Of a DNA stretch of 64,000 nt, positions 37,685 through 47,081 are shown one piece after another. This stretch comes from Quatrionicoccus australiensis (GTDB taxonomy: Bacteria > Pseudomonadota > Gammaproteobacteria > Burkholderiales > Rhodocyclaceae). A model generated the notes under the pieces. The model had not been told where the DNA came from. It worked only from the letters and a program-made list of their open reading frames with translations, and did no database searches. A program made the translations under genes and the position numbers. The DNA lies in NCBI RefSeq assembly GCF_020510525.1, contig NZ_CP075188.1, positions 1,860,001 through 1,924,000 of the forward strand, in the 5' to 3' direction. Each line of letters begins with the position of its first letter. Within the stretch, counting starts at the first letter, position 1.

Positions 37685-37981
37685 ATGAAACGCCGTCTTC
37701 TGCTCTCCCTGCTGTTGCTGCTCAGCCTTTCCGGCTCGGTCGGCAGTGCTTGGGCGCAGGCGCGCTGGCGTGACCTGCCGCCGGATGAGCGGCGCCAGAT
37801 GCGCCAGCAGATGCGCGAGCACTGGCAGCAGGAGCGCGAGATCCGGCGCGACGACGGGCCGCGCCGCTGGAACGAAGTGCCGCCGGAAGACCGGCGGCGC
37901 ATGCGCGAGGAAATCCGTGAGCAGCGCGGCGGCAACTTCGAACGCGAATCGCGTCCGGAGCGCGGCGGGCGGCGCGACTGA
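37685..37981 (+). CDS. Secreted Arg-rich small protein (DUF3106-like)
   Basis: The 98-residue product begins with a strong signal peptide (MKRRLLLSLLLLLSLSGSVG, cleavage after AWAQA). The mature part repeats a short unit: WRDLPPDERRQMRQQMREHW and WNEVPPEDRRRMREEIREQ, each with PP-(D/E)-(E/D)-R-R. This resembles DUF3106-type periplasmic proteins, whose role is unknown. It lies divergent to ompR and 75 bp before tsaB. It is shorter than most DUF3106 members, so the family call is tentative. Confidence 0.7.
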   Translation: MKRRLLLSLLLLLSLSGSVGSAWAQARWRDLPPDERRQMRQQMREHWQQEREIRRDDGPRRWNEVPPEDRRRMREEIREQRGGNFERESRPERGGRRD

Positions 37982-38055
37982 TTCCTGGTCGGGGCGGTAA
38001 TTAAGCTTCCATTCGCTGGTCGCGGCCGGGCATGCCTCCGGTAAAATGTCGCCCC

Positions 38056-38745
38056 ATGCTGATCCTCGCTCTCGAAACCTCAACCGAACTCGGTTCCTGT
38101 GCCCTTTGGCGTGACGGCGAACTGAGCGTGCGCATTTGTCCGGCCGGCCGTTCGCATTCCGAAACCCTGTTGCCGCTTGTCCGCGAGCTACTCGCCGAAG
38201 CGGCGGTTGCGGTCAGCCAGCTTGACGCGATTGCCTTCGGGGTTGGTCCCGGTGCCTTTACCGGTTTGCGCGTCGCTTGCGGCGCGGCCCAGGGCCTGGC
38301 TGTGGCGAACGGGATTCCGCTGTTGCCGCTGACCAGCCTCGAGGCGATGGGCGCCGCGACTGGCGCCGAGCAGGTGCTGGCGCTGCTCGATGCGCGCATG
38401 GGTGAAGTCTATGCCGGCGCCTACCGGCGTACCGCTGACGGTTATGCCTTGCAGGGCGAGATTCGTGTTTGCGCACCGGTCGACGTGCAAATTCCGGCCG
38501 AAACCGGCTGGCTGGCCTGCGGCAATGCGCCGGCCGCTTATCCATTGCTCGCCCAGCGTCTGGCCGAGGCCGGGCTGTCCGTGCGCAGCGATATCCTGCC
38601 CACGGCGGCGGTGCTGGCACAGCTTGCCGTGCCGTGCCTGCTGCGCGGCGAAGGCATCGATGCCGCGCAGGCAGCGCCGCTCTACGTGCGCGACAAGGTC
38701 GCCAAGACGGTCGCCGAGCGGCTGAGCGAAGGGGGCAGGGCGTGA
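38056..38745 (+). CDS. tsaB: TsaB, partner of the t6A-forming TsaD
   Basis: The 229-residue protein is an ASKHA-fold partner needed with TsaC, TsaD and TsaE to make threonylcarbamoyl-adenosine at position 37 of ANN-decoding tRNAs. It starts MLILALETSTELGSCAL and has HSETLLPLVRELL, AFGVGPGAFTGLRVACGAAQ and LALLDARMGEVYAG. Its stop overlaps the rimI GTG start by 4 bp. ATG at 38056 is chosen as the first residue of the ILALETST strand; an upstream ATG at 38032 adds eight residues without support. Confidence 0.94.
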   Translation: MLILALETSTELGSCALWRDGELSVRICPAGRSHSETLLPLVRELLAEAAVAVSQLDAIAFGVGPGAFTGLRVACGAAQGLAVANGIPLLPLTSLEAMGAATGAEQVLALLDARMGEVYAGAYRRTADGYALQGEIRVCAPVDVQIPAETGWLACGNAPAAYPLLAQRLAEAGLSVRSDILPTAAVLAQLAVPCLLRGEGIDAAQAAPLYVRDKVAKTVAERLSEGGRA

Positions 38746-39203
38746 GCGAATTCCATCTGGCGGCCGAGTTCTTTCCGATGAACGAGCACGATCTCGATCA
38801 GGTGGCTGCACTGGAAGCCTCGCTGCAGCCCTTTCCGTGGTCGCGCGGCAATTTCGCCGATTCGCTGAGCGCCGGCTACAGCGTCTGGGTCTGCCGCCTG
38901 GGCGGTGAGCTGATCGGTTTTTCGGTGGTCATGTCGGTGATCGACGAGGCGCACCTGCTCAATATCGGCGTGGCGGCGCGTCATCACGGCCAGGGCTATG
39001 GTGCCCGCCTGCTGCGCAATGCCATGCAGGCCGCCCGGCAAGGTGGCGCGACCAAGCTCTTTCTCGAAGTGCGTCCGTCGAACGAGCGGGCGGTCGAGCT
39101 CTATCGCCATTTCGGTTTTCGCCAGATCGGTTTGCGCAAGGGCTATTACCCGGCCGCCAGCGGGCGCGAGGATGCGCTGATTTTTGACAAGGAACTGGCA
39201 TGA
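38742..39203 (+). CDS. rimI: Ribosomal-protein S18 alanine N-acetyltransferase RimI
   Basis: The 153-residue GNAT protein starts at a GTG overlapping the tsaB stop. The acetyl-CoA loop is IGVAARHHGQGYGARLLRNA, followed by LFLEVRPSNERAVELYRHFG and IGLRKGYYPA, as in RimI. It acetylates the N-terminal alanine of S18. The tsaB-rimI-udg order, with 4-bp overlaps throughout, is common in betaproteobacteria. Confidence 0.92.
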   Translation: MSEFHLAAEFFPMNEHDLDQVAALEASLQPFPWSRGNFADSLSAGYSVWVCRLGGELIGFSVVMSVIDEAHLLNIGVAARHHGQGYGARLLRNAMQAARQGGATKLFLEVRPSNERAVELYRHFGFRQIGLRKGYYPAASGREDALIFDKELA

Positions 39204-40024
39204 GCCTGAGTCGCGAACAGATGCTGGTCGAGATGGGCGTGGCCCCGCTCTGGGTGCTGCGTGACCAGGCCAGACAGCAGCCGGCAAGTGTTGCGCCGGA
39301 AGTGCCGGCCGCAGCCGAGCCGGTGCTCGGTGCCGAGTTGCCGGCGCTGGCACCAAAGCCGGCGTCAGTTCAGGCTCCACCAGTGGCGGCAACGGAAGCC
39401 CCGCGCCCGCGTCCGGTCATGGTGCCCGGCTCCGCTGTAACGGTCGACGGCCTGGATTGGCCCGAATTGAAAACGCAGGTGGCTGGCTGTCGTGCCTGCG
39501 GCCTGTGTGAGCAGCGCCGTCAGGCGGTGTTCGGCGTCGGTGATGAAAATCCGGACTGGCTGTTCATCGGCGAAGGCCCCGGTGCCGACGAGGATGTGCA
39601 GGGCGAGCCTTTCGTCGGCCAGGCCGGCAAGTTGCTCGACAACATGCTGGCGGCGCTCGACATCAGTCGCGGCAACAAGGTTTATATCGCCAATGCGGTG
39701 AAATGCCGGCCGCCCGGCAACCGGACGCCGGAAGCGGCCGAGATGGCGGCCTGCTGGCCTTATCTGGAGCGGCAGATCGCCTTGCTCAAGCCGAAGATCA
39801 TCGTCCTGCTCGGCAAGGCGGCGGTGCATGCGGTGCTGCACGACGACAAGTCGCTTGCCTCGATGCGCGGCAAGCCGTTCGAATATGCCGGTATCCCGGT
39901 CGTGGTGACCTATCACCCGGCTTATTTGCTGCGCAACCTGCCGGACAAGTCGAAAGCCTGGGAAGACCTGCTCTTCGCCCGGCGTACGCTGCGTGAGCGG
40001 ATGGCGCCGGAATTGCCCTTCTAG
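39200..40024 (+). CDS. Family 4 uracil-DNA glycosylase
   Basis: The 274-residue protein removes uracil from DNA. The core starts near residue 85: [19 protein letters not shown] gives two of the [4Fe-4S] cysteines, and the others are in AVKCRPPGN and ACWPYLERQ. Active-site segments are [20 protein letters not shown] and [10 protein letters not shown]. The first 80 residues are a Pro/Ala-rich linker ([20 protein letters not shown]) absent from archaeal members but common in betaproteobacteria. It overlaps rimI by 4 bp. A convergent lplT follows 49 bp away. Confidence 0.92.
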   Translation: MSLSREQMLVEMGVAPLWVLRDQARQQPASVAPEVPAAAEPVLGAELPALAPKPASVQAPPVAATEAPRPRPVMVPGSAVTVDGLDWPELKTQVAGCRACGLCEQRRQAVFGVGDENPDWLFIGEGPGADEDVQGEPFVGQAGKLLDNMLAALDISRGNKVYIANAVKCRPPGNRTPEAAEMAACWPYLERQIALLKPKIIVLLGKAAVHAVLHDDKSLASMRGKPFEYAGIPVVVTYHPAYLLRNLPDKSKAWEDLLFARRTLRERMAPELPF

Positions 40025-40073
40025 AAGAGGTCGACCGGTCGGGACTGCCCCGGCCGGCCTGCATCAGGCTTGC

Positions 40074-41438
40074 TCAGCAGTGATGCGTCGTGTCGTCCAG
40101 GTGCGCCACGTCGTCCTGTTGCGCCTGATTGATGATGTGGCGCTGACGGATCAGGTACATGATGCCACTGACGAACAGGCCGAACAGCGTGACCACCCAG
40201 TAGATCGACATGTCTACCTTGATCATCACGTAGTAGATGCCGGTCATGATCAGGATGGAGAGATTCTCGTTGAAGTTCTGCACGGCGATCGAATGGCCGG
40301 CGCCCATCAGGATATGGCCGCGATGCTGCAGCAGCGCGTTCATCGGCACGACGAAGAAGCCGGACAGGCCGCCGATCAGGATCAGCAGCGGCACGGCAAA
40401 CCACATGCTGGTGACGAAATTCATGACCAGCACGATGAGGCCCATCGCGATGCCGAGCGGAATGACCCGCACCGACTTGCGCAAGGTGATGAACTTGGCG
40501 GCGAAGACGGCGCCGGAAGCGACGCCGACCGCAACCACGCCTTGCAGCATCGAGGATTTCGACAGGTCGAGATTAAGGGCGACTTCGGACCACTTGATGA
40601 CGATGAACTGCAGCGTTGAAGCCGCGCCCCAGAACAGCGTGGTGACTGCCAGCGAGATCTGGCCGAGACGGTCGCGCCAGAGCAGGGCGAGACAGTGGTT
40701 GAACTCGTGGATGAGATAGAAGGGGTTGCGCTTGAGCGGCTTGTGATCGACCCCGGTATCCGGCACGTAAAGATTGAACAGCGAGGCCAGGATGTAGAGC
40801 ACGGCCACGACGGAAAGTGCCATTTCGCCGACCGTATCGACGCCGGTGTCGATCAGCGGGAAGTCGAAGGCCAGCATGCTGGCGGCGATGTCGGGCTTGA
40901 TCAGCGTGCCGCCGATGACGACGCCAAGAATGATGGCGCCGACAGTCAGGCCCTCGATCCAGCCATTGGCGACGACGAGCAGGCGATGCGGCAGGTATTC
41001 GGTGAGGATGCCGTACTTGGCCGGCGAATAGGCGGCAGCGCCAAGACCGACGACGGCGTAGGCAAGCAGCGGGTGGGCGCCGAAGAACATCAGGCTGCAG
41101 CCGAAAATCTTGATCGTATTGCTGATGAACATGACCCGCCACTTCGGCATCGAATCGGCAAAGGCGCCGACGAAAGCCGCGAGCAGGACGTAGGACACCG
41201 TGAAAAAGGTTTTCAGCAGCGGTTCGTACTCAGCCGGCGCCTGCATCTCGCGCAGAGCGGCGATGGCGGCGATGAGCAGGGCGTTGTCGGCCAGCGCGGA
41301 AAAGAACTGCGCGGCCATGATGATGTAGAAGCCAAACGGCACTTGGTATCTTCTCTTGTCTCTTATATAACTTTGGTCGAGGGTTATACCACGCTCAGCG
41401 TCGCGCGCAAGGCTTGCGCGGCCCTTGGAGTTGTGCAT
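40074..41438 (-). CDS. lplT: Lysophospholipid transporter LplT
   Basis: The predicted 454-residue major facilitator has about 12 membrane helices. It begins its first helix at VPFGFYIIMAAQFFSALADN and has PAKYGILTEYLPHRLLVVAN, VVIGGTLIKPD and SGFFVVPMNALLQHRGH, all typical of LplT. It flips 2-acyl-glycerophosphoethanolamine inward for re-acylation; no aas acyltransferase gene is adjacent. The N-terminal 30 residues (NSKGRASLARDAERG) look unlike the family and are encoded by a GC-rich palindrome, so the real start may lie downstream of 41438. Confidence 0.85.
   Translation of the reverse strand: MHNSKGRASLARDAERGITLDQSYIRDKRRYQVPFGFYIIMAAQFFSALADNALLIAAIAALREMQAPAEYEPLLKTFFTVSYVLLAAFVGAFADSMPKWRVMFISNTIKIFGCSLMFFGAHPLLAYAVVGLGAAAYSPAKYGILTEYLPHRLLVVANGWIEGLTVGAIILGVVIGGTLIKPDIAASMLAFDFPLIDTGVDTVGEMALSVVAVLYILASLFNLYVPDTGVDHKPLKRNPFYLIHEFNHCLALLWRDRLGQISLAVTTLFWGAASTLQFIVIKWSEVALNLDLSKSSMLQGVVAVGVASGAVFAAKFITLRKSVRVIPLGIAMGLIVLVMNFVTSMWFAVPLLILIGGLSGFFVVPMNALLQHRGHILMGAGHSIAVQNFNENLSILIMTGIYYVMIKVDMSIYWVVTLFGLFVSGIMYLIRQRHIINQAQQDDVAHLDDTTHHC
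41404..41420. repeat. GC-rich palindrome at the lplT start region
   Basis: CGCGCAAG and CTTGCGCG are perfect 8-bp inverted arms around one central base, near the 5' end of lplT. It encodes residues SLARDA of the annotated product and may instead be a leader hairpin if translation starts later. Confidence 0.45.
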
Positions 41439-41612
41439 GTTCGGGCCTGGTCGTTGCCGTGTGTCGAAAAGACTACATTAAGACTTTGCCGTTAAAGCGG
41501 CGTGACAGCGGCGCGTCAATGGGGGGAAAATGCCTGATTTTTCGGGTTGACCGGTGGCCGGCTCCCGGAATGTGATTGAATATCGGCCGCGTATCTTCCA
41601 GGGAGAATAATC

Positions 41613-42515
41613 ATGGCTGACCGGCGTCTGCAGGTGTTTCATGCCGTAGCCAAGCATCTCAGCTTCACCCGCGCGGCCGACGCCCTGTTCATGACGCAGC
41701 CCGCCGTTACCTTCCAGATCAAGCAACTGGAAGAGCAATACAGTACCCGCCTGTTCGAACGCCGCCACGGCGGCATCTCGCTGACTCCGGCCGGCGAACT
41801 GGTGCTTGGCTACGCCGAGCGCATCCTCGCGCTCTCCGACGAGATGGAAACCCGTCTCTCGGAAATGACCGGCGAAATGCGCGGCCCGCTGCTGGTCGGC
41901 GCCTCGACGACGATTGCCGAGTTCATGCTGCCGCGCGTGCTCGGCGAATTCAACGCGCTCTACCCGCAGGTGCGGGCCCGCCTGATCGTCGCCAACTCGG
42001 AAAGCATCGAAAGCCGGGTGGCCGAACACACGCTTGACGTCGGCCTCATCGAAACGCCCGCCAAGCTTTCCGGCCTGGCCTGCCAGATCTGTTGCGAAGA
42101 CGAGTTGCTGGTGATCTGCGCGCCCGATTATCCGCTGGCCAATCTGGCTTCGGTGACGGCCAAAGGGCTCGTCGATTACGAATACATCTCGCGCGAACCC
42201 GGTTCCGGGACGCGCGAAGTCATCGACAGCTACTTCCGTCAGCACGCGGTGCCGGTCGATGCCCTCAAGACGCAAATGGAGCTGGGCAGCCCGGAAGCGC
42301 TGAAGGGCGTGGTGTCCACCGGGCTTGGCTTTGCCATCGTGTCGCGCGCCGTGGTCGCCAAGGAAACCCGGCTCGGCGCGCTGGCCGCGATCCCGCTCAG
42401 TCCGCCCCTCAAGCGCAGCCTTTACCTGGTGCATCCGCAGGACCGTTTCCGCTCGCGTCTGGCGGCCACCTTCATCGACTTTGCCAAGAGCAAGTTGCGA
42501 GAACTCGCTTCATGA
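41613..42515 (+). CDS. LysR-family transcriptional regulator
   Basis: The 300-residue protein has an N-terminal helix-turn-helix (LQVFHAVAKHLSFTRAADAL, then MTQPAVTFQIKQLEEQYSTR) and a substrate-binding domain (LLVGASTTIAEFMLPRVLGE, PGSGTREVIDSYF). It resembles CysL/CbbR-like regulators in the REPGSGTRE motif. The target is not evident: lplT lies divergent with 174 bp between, and alr overlaps it by 4 bp downstream. The alr link is by position only. Confidence 0.9.
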   Translation: MADRRLQVFHAVAKHLSFTRAADALFMTQPAVTFQIKQLEEQYSTRLFERRHGGISLTPAGELVLGYAERILALSDEMETRLSEMTGEMRGPLLVGASTTIAEFMLPRVLGEFNALYPQVRARLIVANSESIESRVAEHTLDVGLIETPAKLSGLACQICCEDELLVICAPDYPLANLASVTAKGLVDYEYISREPGSGTREVIDSYFRQHAVPVDALKTQMELGSPEALKGVVSTGLGFAIVSRAVVAKETRLGALAAIPLSPPLKRSLYLVHPQDRFRSRLAATFIDFAKSKLRELAS

Positions 42516-43606
42516 AAACCTCCCGTCCCATCCGCGCCCGCATTTCGCCGGCCGCCATCCTGCACAACTATCGCCAGGCCAAACGCCGGGCGCCGGGCGC
42601 CAAGGCCTGGGCGGTGATCAAGGCCAACGCCTACGGGCATGGCCAGTGGCGTGCCGTCGAAGCGCTGCGCGGCGAGGCCGACGGCTTCGCCATGCTGGAA
42701 ACGGAAAATGCCGTGGCGCTGCGCGAAGCCGGTATTACGCAACCGATCGTGCTGCTCGAAGGCATCTTTTCCGCCCGCGATGCGCGCGCCGTCGTCGAAC
42801 ACGGCCTGACCACGGTCATTCATTGCCCGGAGCAGCTTGAATTGCTGCTTGCCACGGCGCCGGCCGACGCGCCGCTGTCGATCTGCCTCAAGCTCAATAC
42901 CGGCATGAACCGGCTTGGCTTTACTGAACGTACGCTGCCGGCAGCGCGGGCCAGACTGGCAAGCCTGGCCCGCACCGACGTCATGCTGATGACGCATTTC
43001 GCCGAAGCCGACGGCGAGCGCGGCGTCGACTGGCAACTTGCTCGTTTCAACGAACTGGCCGGCGATTGGTCGGGCAAGCGCTGCCTGGCCAATTCGGCGG
43101 CCATCCTGCGCCACCCGCAGACGCACGCCGACTGGGTGCGGCCGGGCATCATGCTCTACGGCAGCAGCCCGTTTGCCGAAACCACTGCCGCCGAGCTCGA
43201 CTTGCAGCCGGCGATGACGCTGAGCAGCGCCTTGATCGGCGTCCAGGACATCGCCGCCGGCGAGCGCGTCGGCTACGGTGGCACCTTTACGGCGCCACGG
43301 GCGATGCGCATCGGCGTCGTCGCCTGCGGCTATGCCGACGGTTATCCGCGGCATGCAAGCAGCGGCACGCCGATCATGGTCATGGGCAAGCGGACGACGA
43401 CGGTCGGTCGGGTGTCGATGGACATGCTGGCCTGCGATATCACCGACATCCCGGAAGCCGGCATCGGCGCGCCGGTGACGCTGTGGGGCCGCGGCATCGC
43501 CGGCGAGGTCACGGCCGACGAAGTGGCCGCTGCCGCCGGCACCATTTCCTACGAACTGTTTTGTGCCCTGGCGGCACGTGTACCGCTGGAAATCGGGGAT
43601 ATCTGA
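42512..43606 (+). CDS. alr: Alanine racemase
   Basis: The 364-residue enzyme supplies D-alanine for peptidoglycan. The PLP lysine is in AWAVIKANAYGHGQWRAVEA; WVRPGIMLYGSSPF and GYADGYPRHASSGTPIMVMG are the other family marks, with the catalytic Tyr in VGYGGTF. The ATG at 42512 overlaps the LysR gene by 4 bp. radA follows directly at the stop codon. Confidence 0.95.
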   Translation: MKTSRPIRARISPAAILHNYRQAKRRAPGAKAWAVIKANAYGHGQWRAVEALRGEADGFAMLETENAVALREAGITQPIVLLEGIFSARDARAVVEHGLTTVIHCPEQLELLLATAPADAPLSICLKLNTGMNRLGFTERTLPAARARLASLARTDVMLMTHFAEADGERGVDWQLARFNELAGDWSGKRCLANSAAILRHPQTHADWVRPGIMLYGSSPFAETTAAELDLQPAMTLSSALIGVQDIAAGERVGYGGTFTAPRAMRIGVVACGYADGYPRHASSGTPIMVMGKRTTTVGRVSMDMLACDITDIPEAGIGAPVTLWGRGIAGEVTADEVAAAAGTISYELFCALAARVPLEIGDI

Positions 43607-44965
43607 GTGGCCAAGGTCAAATCGATTTACAGCTGTACCGAATGCGGTGCGAGCAGCCCGAAGTGGCAGGGCCAATGCCCGGGCTGTGGCGAGTGGAATA
43701 CCCTGGTCGAGTCGGTGGCCGAGAAGGCGAGCGGGCATCGTTTCGAGTCGCTGGCGCCGACCGCGAAGTTGCAGAACCTGTCGGAAATCGAGGCGCGCGA
43801 GACCGAGCGCATCCCGACCGGGATCGGTGAATTCGACCGCGCCCTCGGCGGTGGCCTGGTGCCGGGCGGTGTCGTGCTGATCGGCGGCGATCCCGGCATC
43901 GGCAAGAGCACTTTGCTGTTGCAGGCCTTGTCGCTGCTGTCGTTGGGCCAGAAGGTGCTCTATATCAGCGGCGAGGAGTCCGGCGAACAGGTCGCCCTGC
44001 GCGCCCGCCGGCTCGGCCTCGATACCCGGCAGTTGCAGTTGATGGCCGAAATCAACCTCGAGCGCATCGTCGCGACCTTGCAGGTTGAGCAGCCGCGCGT
44101 CGCGGTCATCGACTCGATCCAGACCCTGTGGTCGGATCAACTGTCGAGTGCGCCGGGCTCGGTGGCGCAGGTGCGCGAATGCGCGGCACAGTTGACGCGG
44201 CTCGCCAAACAGGCCGGCATCACCATCATCCTGGTCGGTCACGTGACCAAGGATGGCGCGCTGGCCGGGCCGCGCGTGCTCGAACACATTGTCGATACCG
44301 TGCTCTATTTCGAAGGCGACACGCATTCCAGCTTCCGCCTGGTGCGTGCCGTCAAGAACCGCTTCGGTGCGGTCAACGAACTCGGCGTCTTCGCGATGAC
44401 CGAGACCGGGCTGAAGGGCGTCAGCAATCCGTCGGCGCTCTTCCTGTCGCAGCACGGCCAGGATGTCGCCGGCTCCTGCGTGATGGTGACGCAGGAAGGG
44501 ACGCGACCGTTGCTGGTCGAAATCCAGGCGCTGGTCGATACCTCGCATGGCAATCCCCGTCGCCTGACGGTTGGTCTCGAAGCGCAGCGTCTGGCGATGC
44601 TGCTCGCTGTGCTGCATCGCCATGCCGGTATCGTCTGTTTCGATCAGGATGTCTTCGTCAATGCGGTGGGCGGCGTCAAGATTACCGAGCCGGCGGCCGA
44701 CTTGGCGGTATTGATGTCGATTACTTCTTCATTGAAAAACAAGCCGTTGCCATCGAAACTTATAGTATTTGGTGAGGTTGGTCTGGCCGGTGAAATCCGG
44801 CCGGCGCCGCGCGGCCAGGAGCGCCTGAAGGAGGCTGCCAAGCTCGGCTTTACGCGGGCGCTGATTCCCGAAGCCAATCGGCCGAAGCAGGCGATTGCCG
44901 GCATGGAGGTGATTGCCGTCAAACGGGTCGAGGAGGCGGTGGCGCGGATTCGCGAGCTGGACTAA
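43607..44965 (+). CDS. radA: RadA DNA-repair ATPase
   Basis: The 452-residue protein starts at a GTG directly after the alr stop. It has a C4 zinc finger (SCTECGASSPKWQGQCPGCG), a Walker A site (GGDPGIGKSTLLLQ), the RadA-specific KNRFGAVNELGVF and a C-terminal Lon-like domain (LIVFGEVGLAGEIRPAPRG). It processes branched recombination intermediates as a RecA-related helicase. It lies 28 bp before the next gene on the same strand. Confidence 0.96.
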   Translation: MAKVKSIYSCTECGASSPKWQGQCPGCGEWNTLVESVAEKASGHRFESLAPTAKLQNLSEIEARETERIPTGIGEFDRALGGGLVPGGVVLIGGDPGIGKSTLLLQALSLLSLGQKVLYISGEESGEQVALRARRLGLDTRQLQLMAEINLERIVATLQVEQPRVAVIDSIQTLWSDQLSSAPGSVAQVRECAAQLTRLAKQAGITIILVGHVTKDGALAGPRVLEHIVDTVLYFEGDTHSSFRLVRAVKNRFGAVNELGVFAMTETGLKGVSNPSALFLSQHGQDVAGSCVMVTQEGTRPLLVEIQALVDTSHGNPRRLTVGLEAQRLAMLLAVLHRHAGIVCFDQDVFVNAVGGVKITEPAADLAVLMSITSSLKNKPLPSKLIVFGEVGLAGEIRPAPRGQERLKEAAKLGFTRALIPEANRPKQAIAGMEVIAVKRVEEAVARIRELD

Positions 44966-44993
44966 GCTGCGCGCTACCTCCTGACCGGCAGCC

Positions 44994-47081
44994 ATGTTCA
45001 ATCTTTCGCGCTATTTCTCGACGCTCAGTTTTGTTCTCATCGTGCTGGCAGCCGGCGGCCTGGGCCTGCTTTACCGCGAGTTGTCGCTGCATCAGATCAG
45101 CGAGCTGGCAGAAAGCCGCAATGTCGCGATGGCGCAGGTTTTCGAGAATGCCCTGCGCCAGCCGCTCGAACGTCTGATCAGTGTGTCAATCGGGCGGGAT
45201 GGCGGGGAAATGCTGCGTAGCGGAGAGGTCGAGACGCTGCGCGAGAACTCGCAGATCCTGATGCGTGACACGGCGGTCATCAAGGTCAATATCTACAACC
45301 GGCTCGGCTTGACGGTCTTTTCCACGGACGCGCGTCAGGTTGGCGAAAGCCGCCTGGAAAATCCCGGCTTTCGTTCGGCAATCAATGGTGTGGTGCTCAG
45401 CGAACTGGTTCATCGCAATACGGCAGACACGATGGAAGGCAGTGTCAGCGATGTCGATCTGCTGTCGAGTTACATCCCGATTTACGGTGAAGGCCACATG
45501 ATTGAAGGGGTGTTCGAGCTCTATCAGGATGTCTCCCCGTTCATGGCGCAGTCGCGGCGCAGCCTGTGGTGGGTGATGGCCGGGGTGCTGTCGGTCTGTG
45601 CCGCGCTGTACCTGATGCAGTATCTGGTCGTACGCCGTGCCCAGCGCATTCTCAAGGAACAGGAAGGGCGCATCAAATCTGCACGCGATACCCTGGAAAT
45701 CCAGGTCGATGCCCGTACCGCCGAACTCAAGCGGGCCAACAGCCAGCTGGAAGAAGAGGTGGGAGTGCGACGGCAGGCTGAAAGCAAGCTGAATTACCTG
45801 GCCTATCACGACCCGCTGACCGGGCTGGCCAACCGGCGCTGTTTCATCGAGCGCCTCGAAGAGAGCATGCAGGAAGCCGTGCGCAGCGAACAGCGCCTGG
45901 CGGTGTTGTTCATCGATCTCGACCAGTTCAAGCAGGTCAATGACTCGCTGGGCCATGGCGTTGGCGATGAGTTGCTGGTGGCGGTGGCGTCGCGTCTGTC
46001 CGAGCATGTGCGCCTGATCGACATGCTGGCCCGCCTGGGTGGCGACGAGTTCATCTGCCTGATGGAAGGCGTGCGCAACGAAGAGGATGTCGCTCTGCTG
46101 GCACAGGAGATCAACGCCGCTTTTGCGGCGGCTTTCCTGCTTGGCGAGCATGAGTTGTTTCTTTCGGCCTCGATCGGTATCTGCCTCTATCCCGGCGATG
46201 GCGACAACGTGCTTGAGCTGATGCGCAATGCCGATACGGCGATGTACCGCGCCAAGGGCCAGGGGCGCGGTCTCTTTCATTTCTATACGCCGGAAATGAC
46301 GCGCGATGCCCGCGAACGCATTCGTCTGGAAAACCTGCTGCGCGGTGCGCTCGACAATGACGAGATTTCGCTGCATTTCCAGCCTCAGGTCGATGCGGCG
46401 GATGGCCGGCTGGTCGGTGCCGAAGCCCTGGCGCGCTGGGACAGCCCGCGTCTGGGCAGCGTCAGTCCGGTGCGCTTCATACCGCTGGCCGAGGATTCCG
46501 GCATGATCATCGCGCTCGGCAGCTGGGTGTTGCGCGAGAGTTGTCGCCAGATCGTCCAGTGGCAGGCCGCCGGCTTCGATTTGCCACAGGTATCGGTCAA
46601 TATTTCGGTCAAGCAGCTGGAGCGGCCGGGCTTCGTCAATGACCTGGCGGCGATCATTGCCGAAACCGGCGTCACGCCGGCCTGCCTGAAACTCGAAATC
46701 ACCGAATCGGTGGTGCTGGCGATGGCCGATGCCTGCGCCTTGCTCGAGCGTGTGCGGGCGCTTGGCGTGACGCTGGCCCTCGATGATTTCGGTACCGGCT
46801 ACTCGTCGCTCAGCTATCTCAAGCTTTTACCGGTCGATCAACTGAAGATTGATCGATCCTTCATCATCGGCATCGGCAGCAATTCCGGTGACGAGGCGAT
46901 CATCGAAACGGTGATGGCGCTGGCGCGCAGCCTCGGTTTCGAGGTGCTGGCCGAAGGCGTTGAAACGGTCGGTCAGGCCGAGTTCCTGAGTGGCCACGGC
47001 TGCCACCAGTTCCAGGGCTTCCTCTACGGCAAGGCTGTCGCCGCCGACGAATTCCAGGCGACCTGGCAGGCCCGGCCATGA
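44994..47081 (+). CDS. Membrane GGDEF-EAL protein
   Basis: The 695-residue receptor has a first membrane helix near 9-27, a periplasmic sensor region (about 28-185) and a second helix near 190-212. A coiled coil precedes a GGDEF domain whose RLGGDEF is intact near residue 350, with an RLID inhibitory site five residues earlier. The EAL domain shows VGAEALARW near 475 and DDFGTGYSSLSYLKLLPVD. Both synthesis and breakdown of c-di-GMP are possible; the sensed ligand is unknown. It overlaps the FtsX-like gene by 4 bp. Confidence 0.92.
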   Translation: MFNLSRYFSTLSFVLIVLAAGGLGLLYRELSLHQISELAESRNVAMAQVFENALRQPLERLISVSIGRDGGEMLRSGEVETLRENSQILMRDTAVIKVNIYNRLGLTVFSTDARQVGESRLENPGFRSAINGVVLSELVHRNTADTMEGSVSDVDLLSSYIPIYGEGHMIEGVFELYQDVSPFMAQSRRSLWWVMAGVLSVCAALYLMQYLVVRRAQRILKEQEGRIKSARDTLEIQVDARTAELKRANSQLEEEVGVRRQAESKLNYLAYHDPLTGLANRRCFIERLEESMQEAVRSEQRLAVLFIDLDQFKQVNDSLGHGVGDELLVAVASRLSEHVRLIDMLARLGGDEFICLMEGVRNEEDVALLAQEINAAFAAAFLLGEHELFLSASIGICLYPGDGDNVLELMRNADTAMYRAKGQGRGLFHFYTPEMTRDARERIRLENLLRGALDNDEISLHFQPQVDAADGRLVGAEALARWDSPRLGSVSPVRFIPLAEDSGMIIALGSWVLRESCRQIVQWQAAGFDLPQVSVNISVKQLERPGFVNDLAAIIAETGVTPACLKLEITESVVLAMADACALLERVRALGVTLALDDFGTGYSSLSYLKLLPVDQLKIDRSFIIGIGSNSGDEAIIETVMALARSLGFEVLAEGVETVGQAEFLSGHGCHQFQGFLYGKAVAADEFQATWQARP

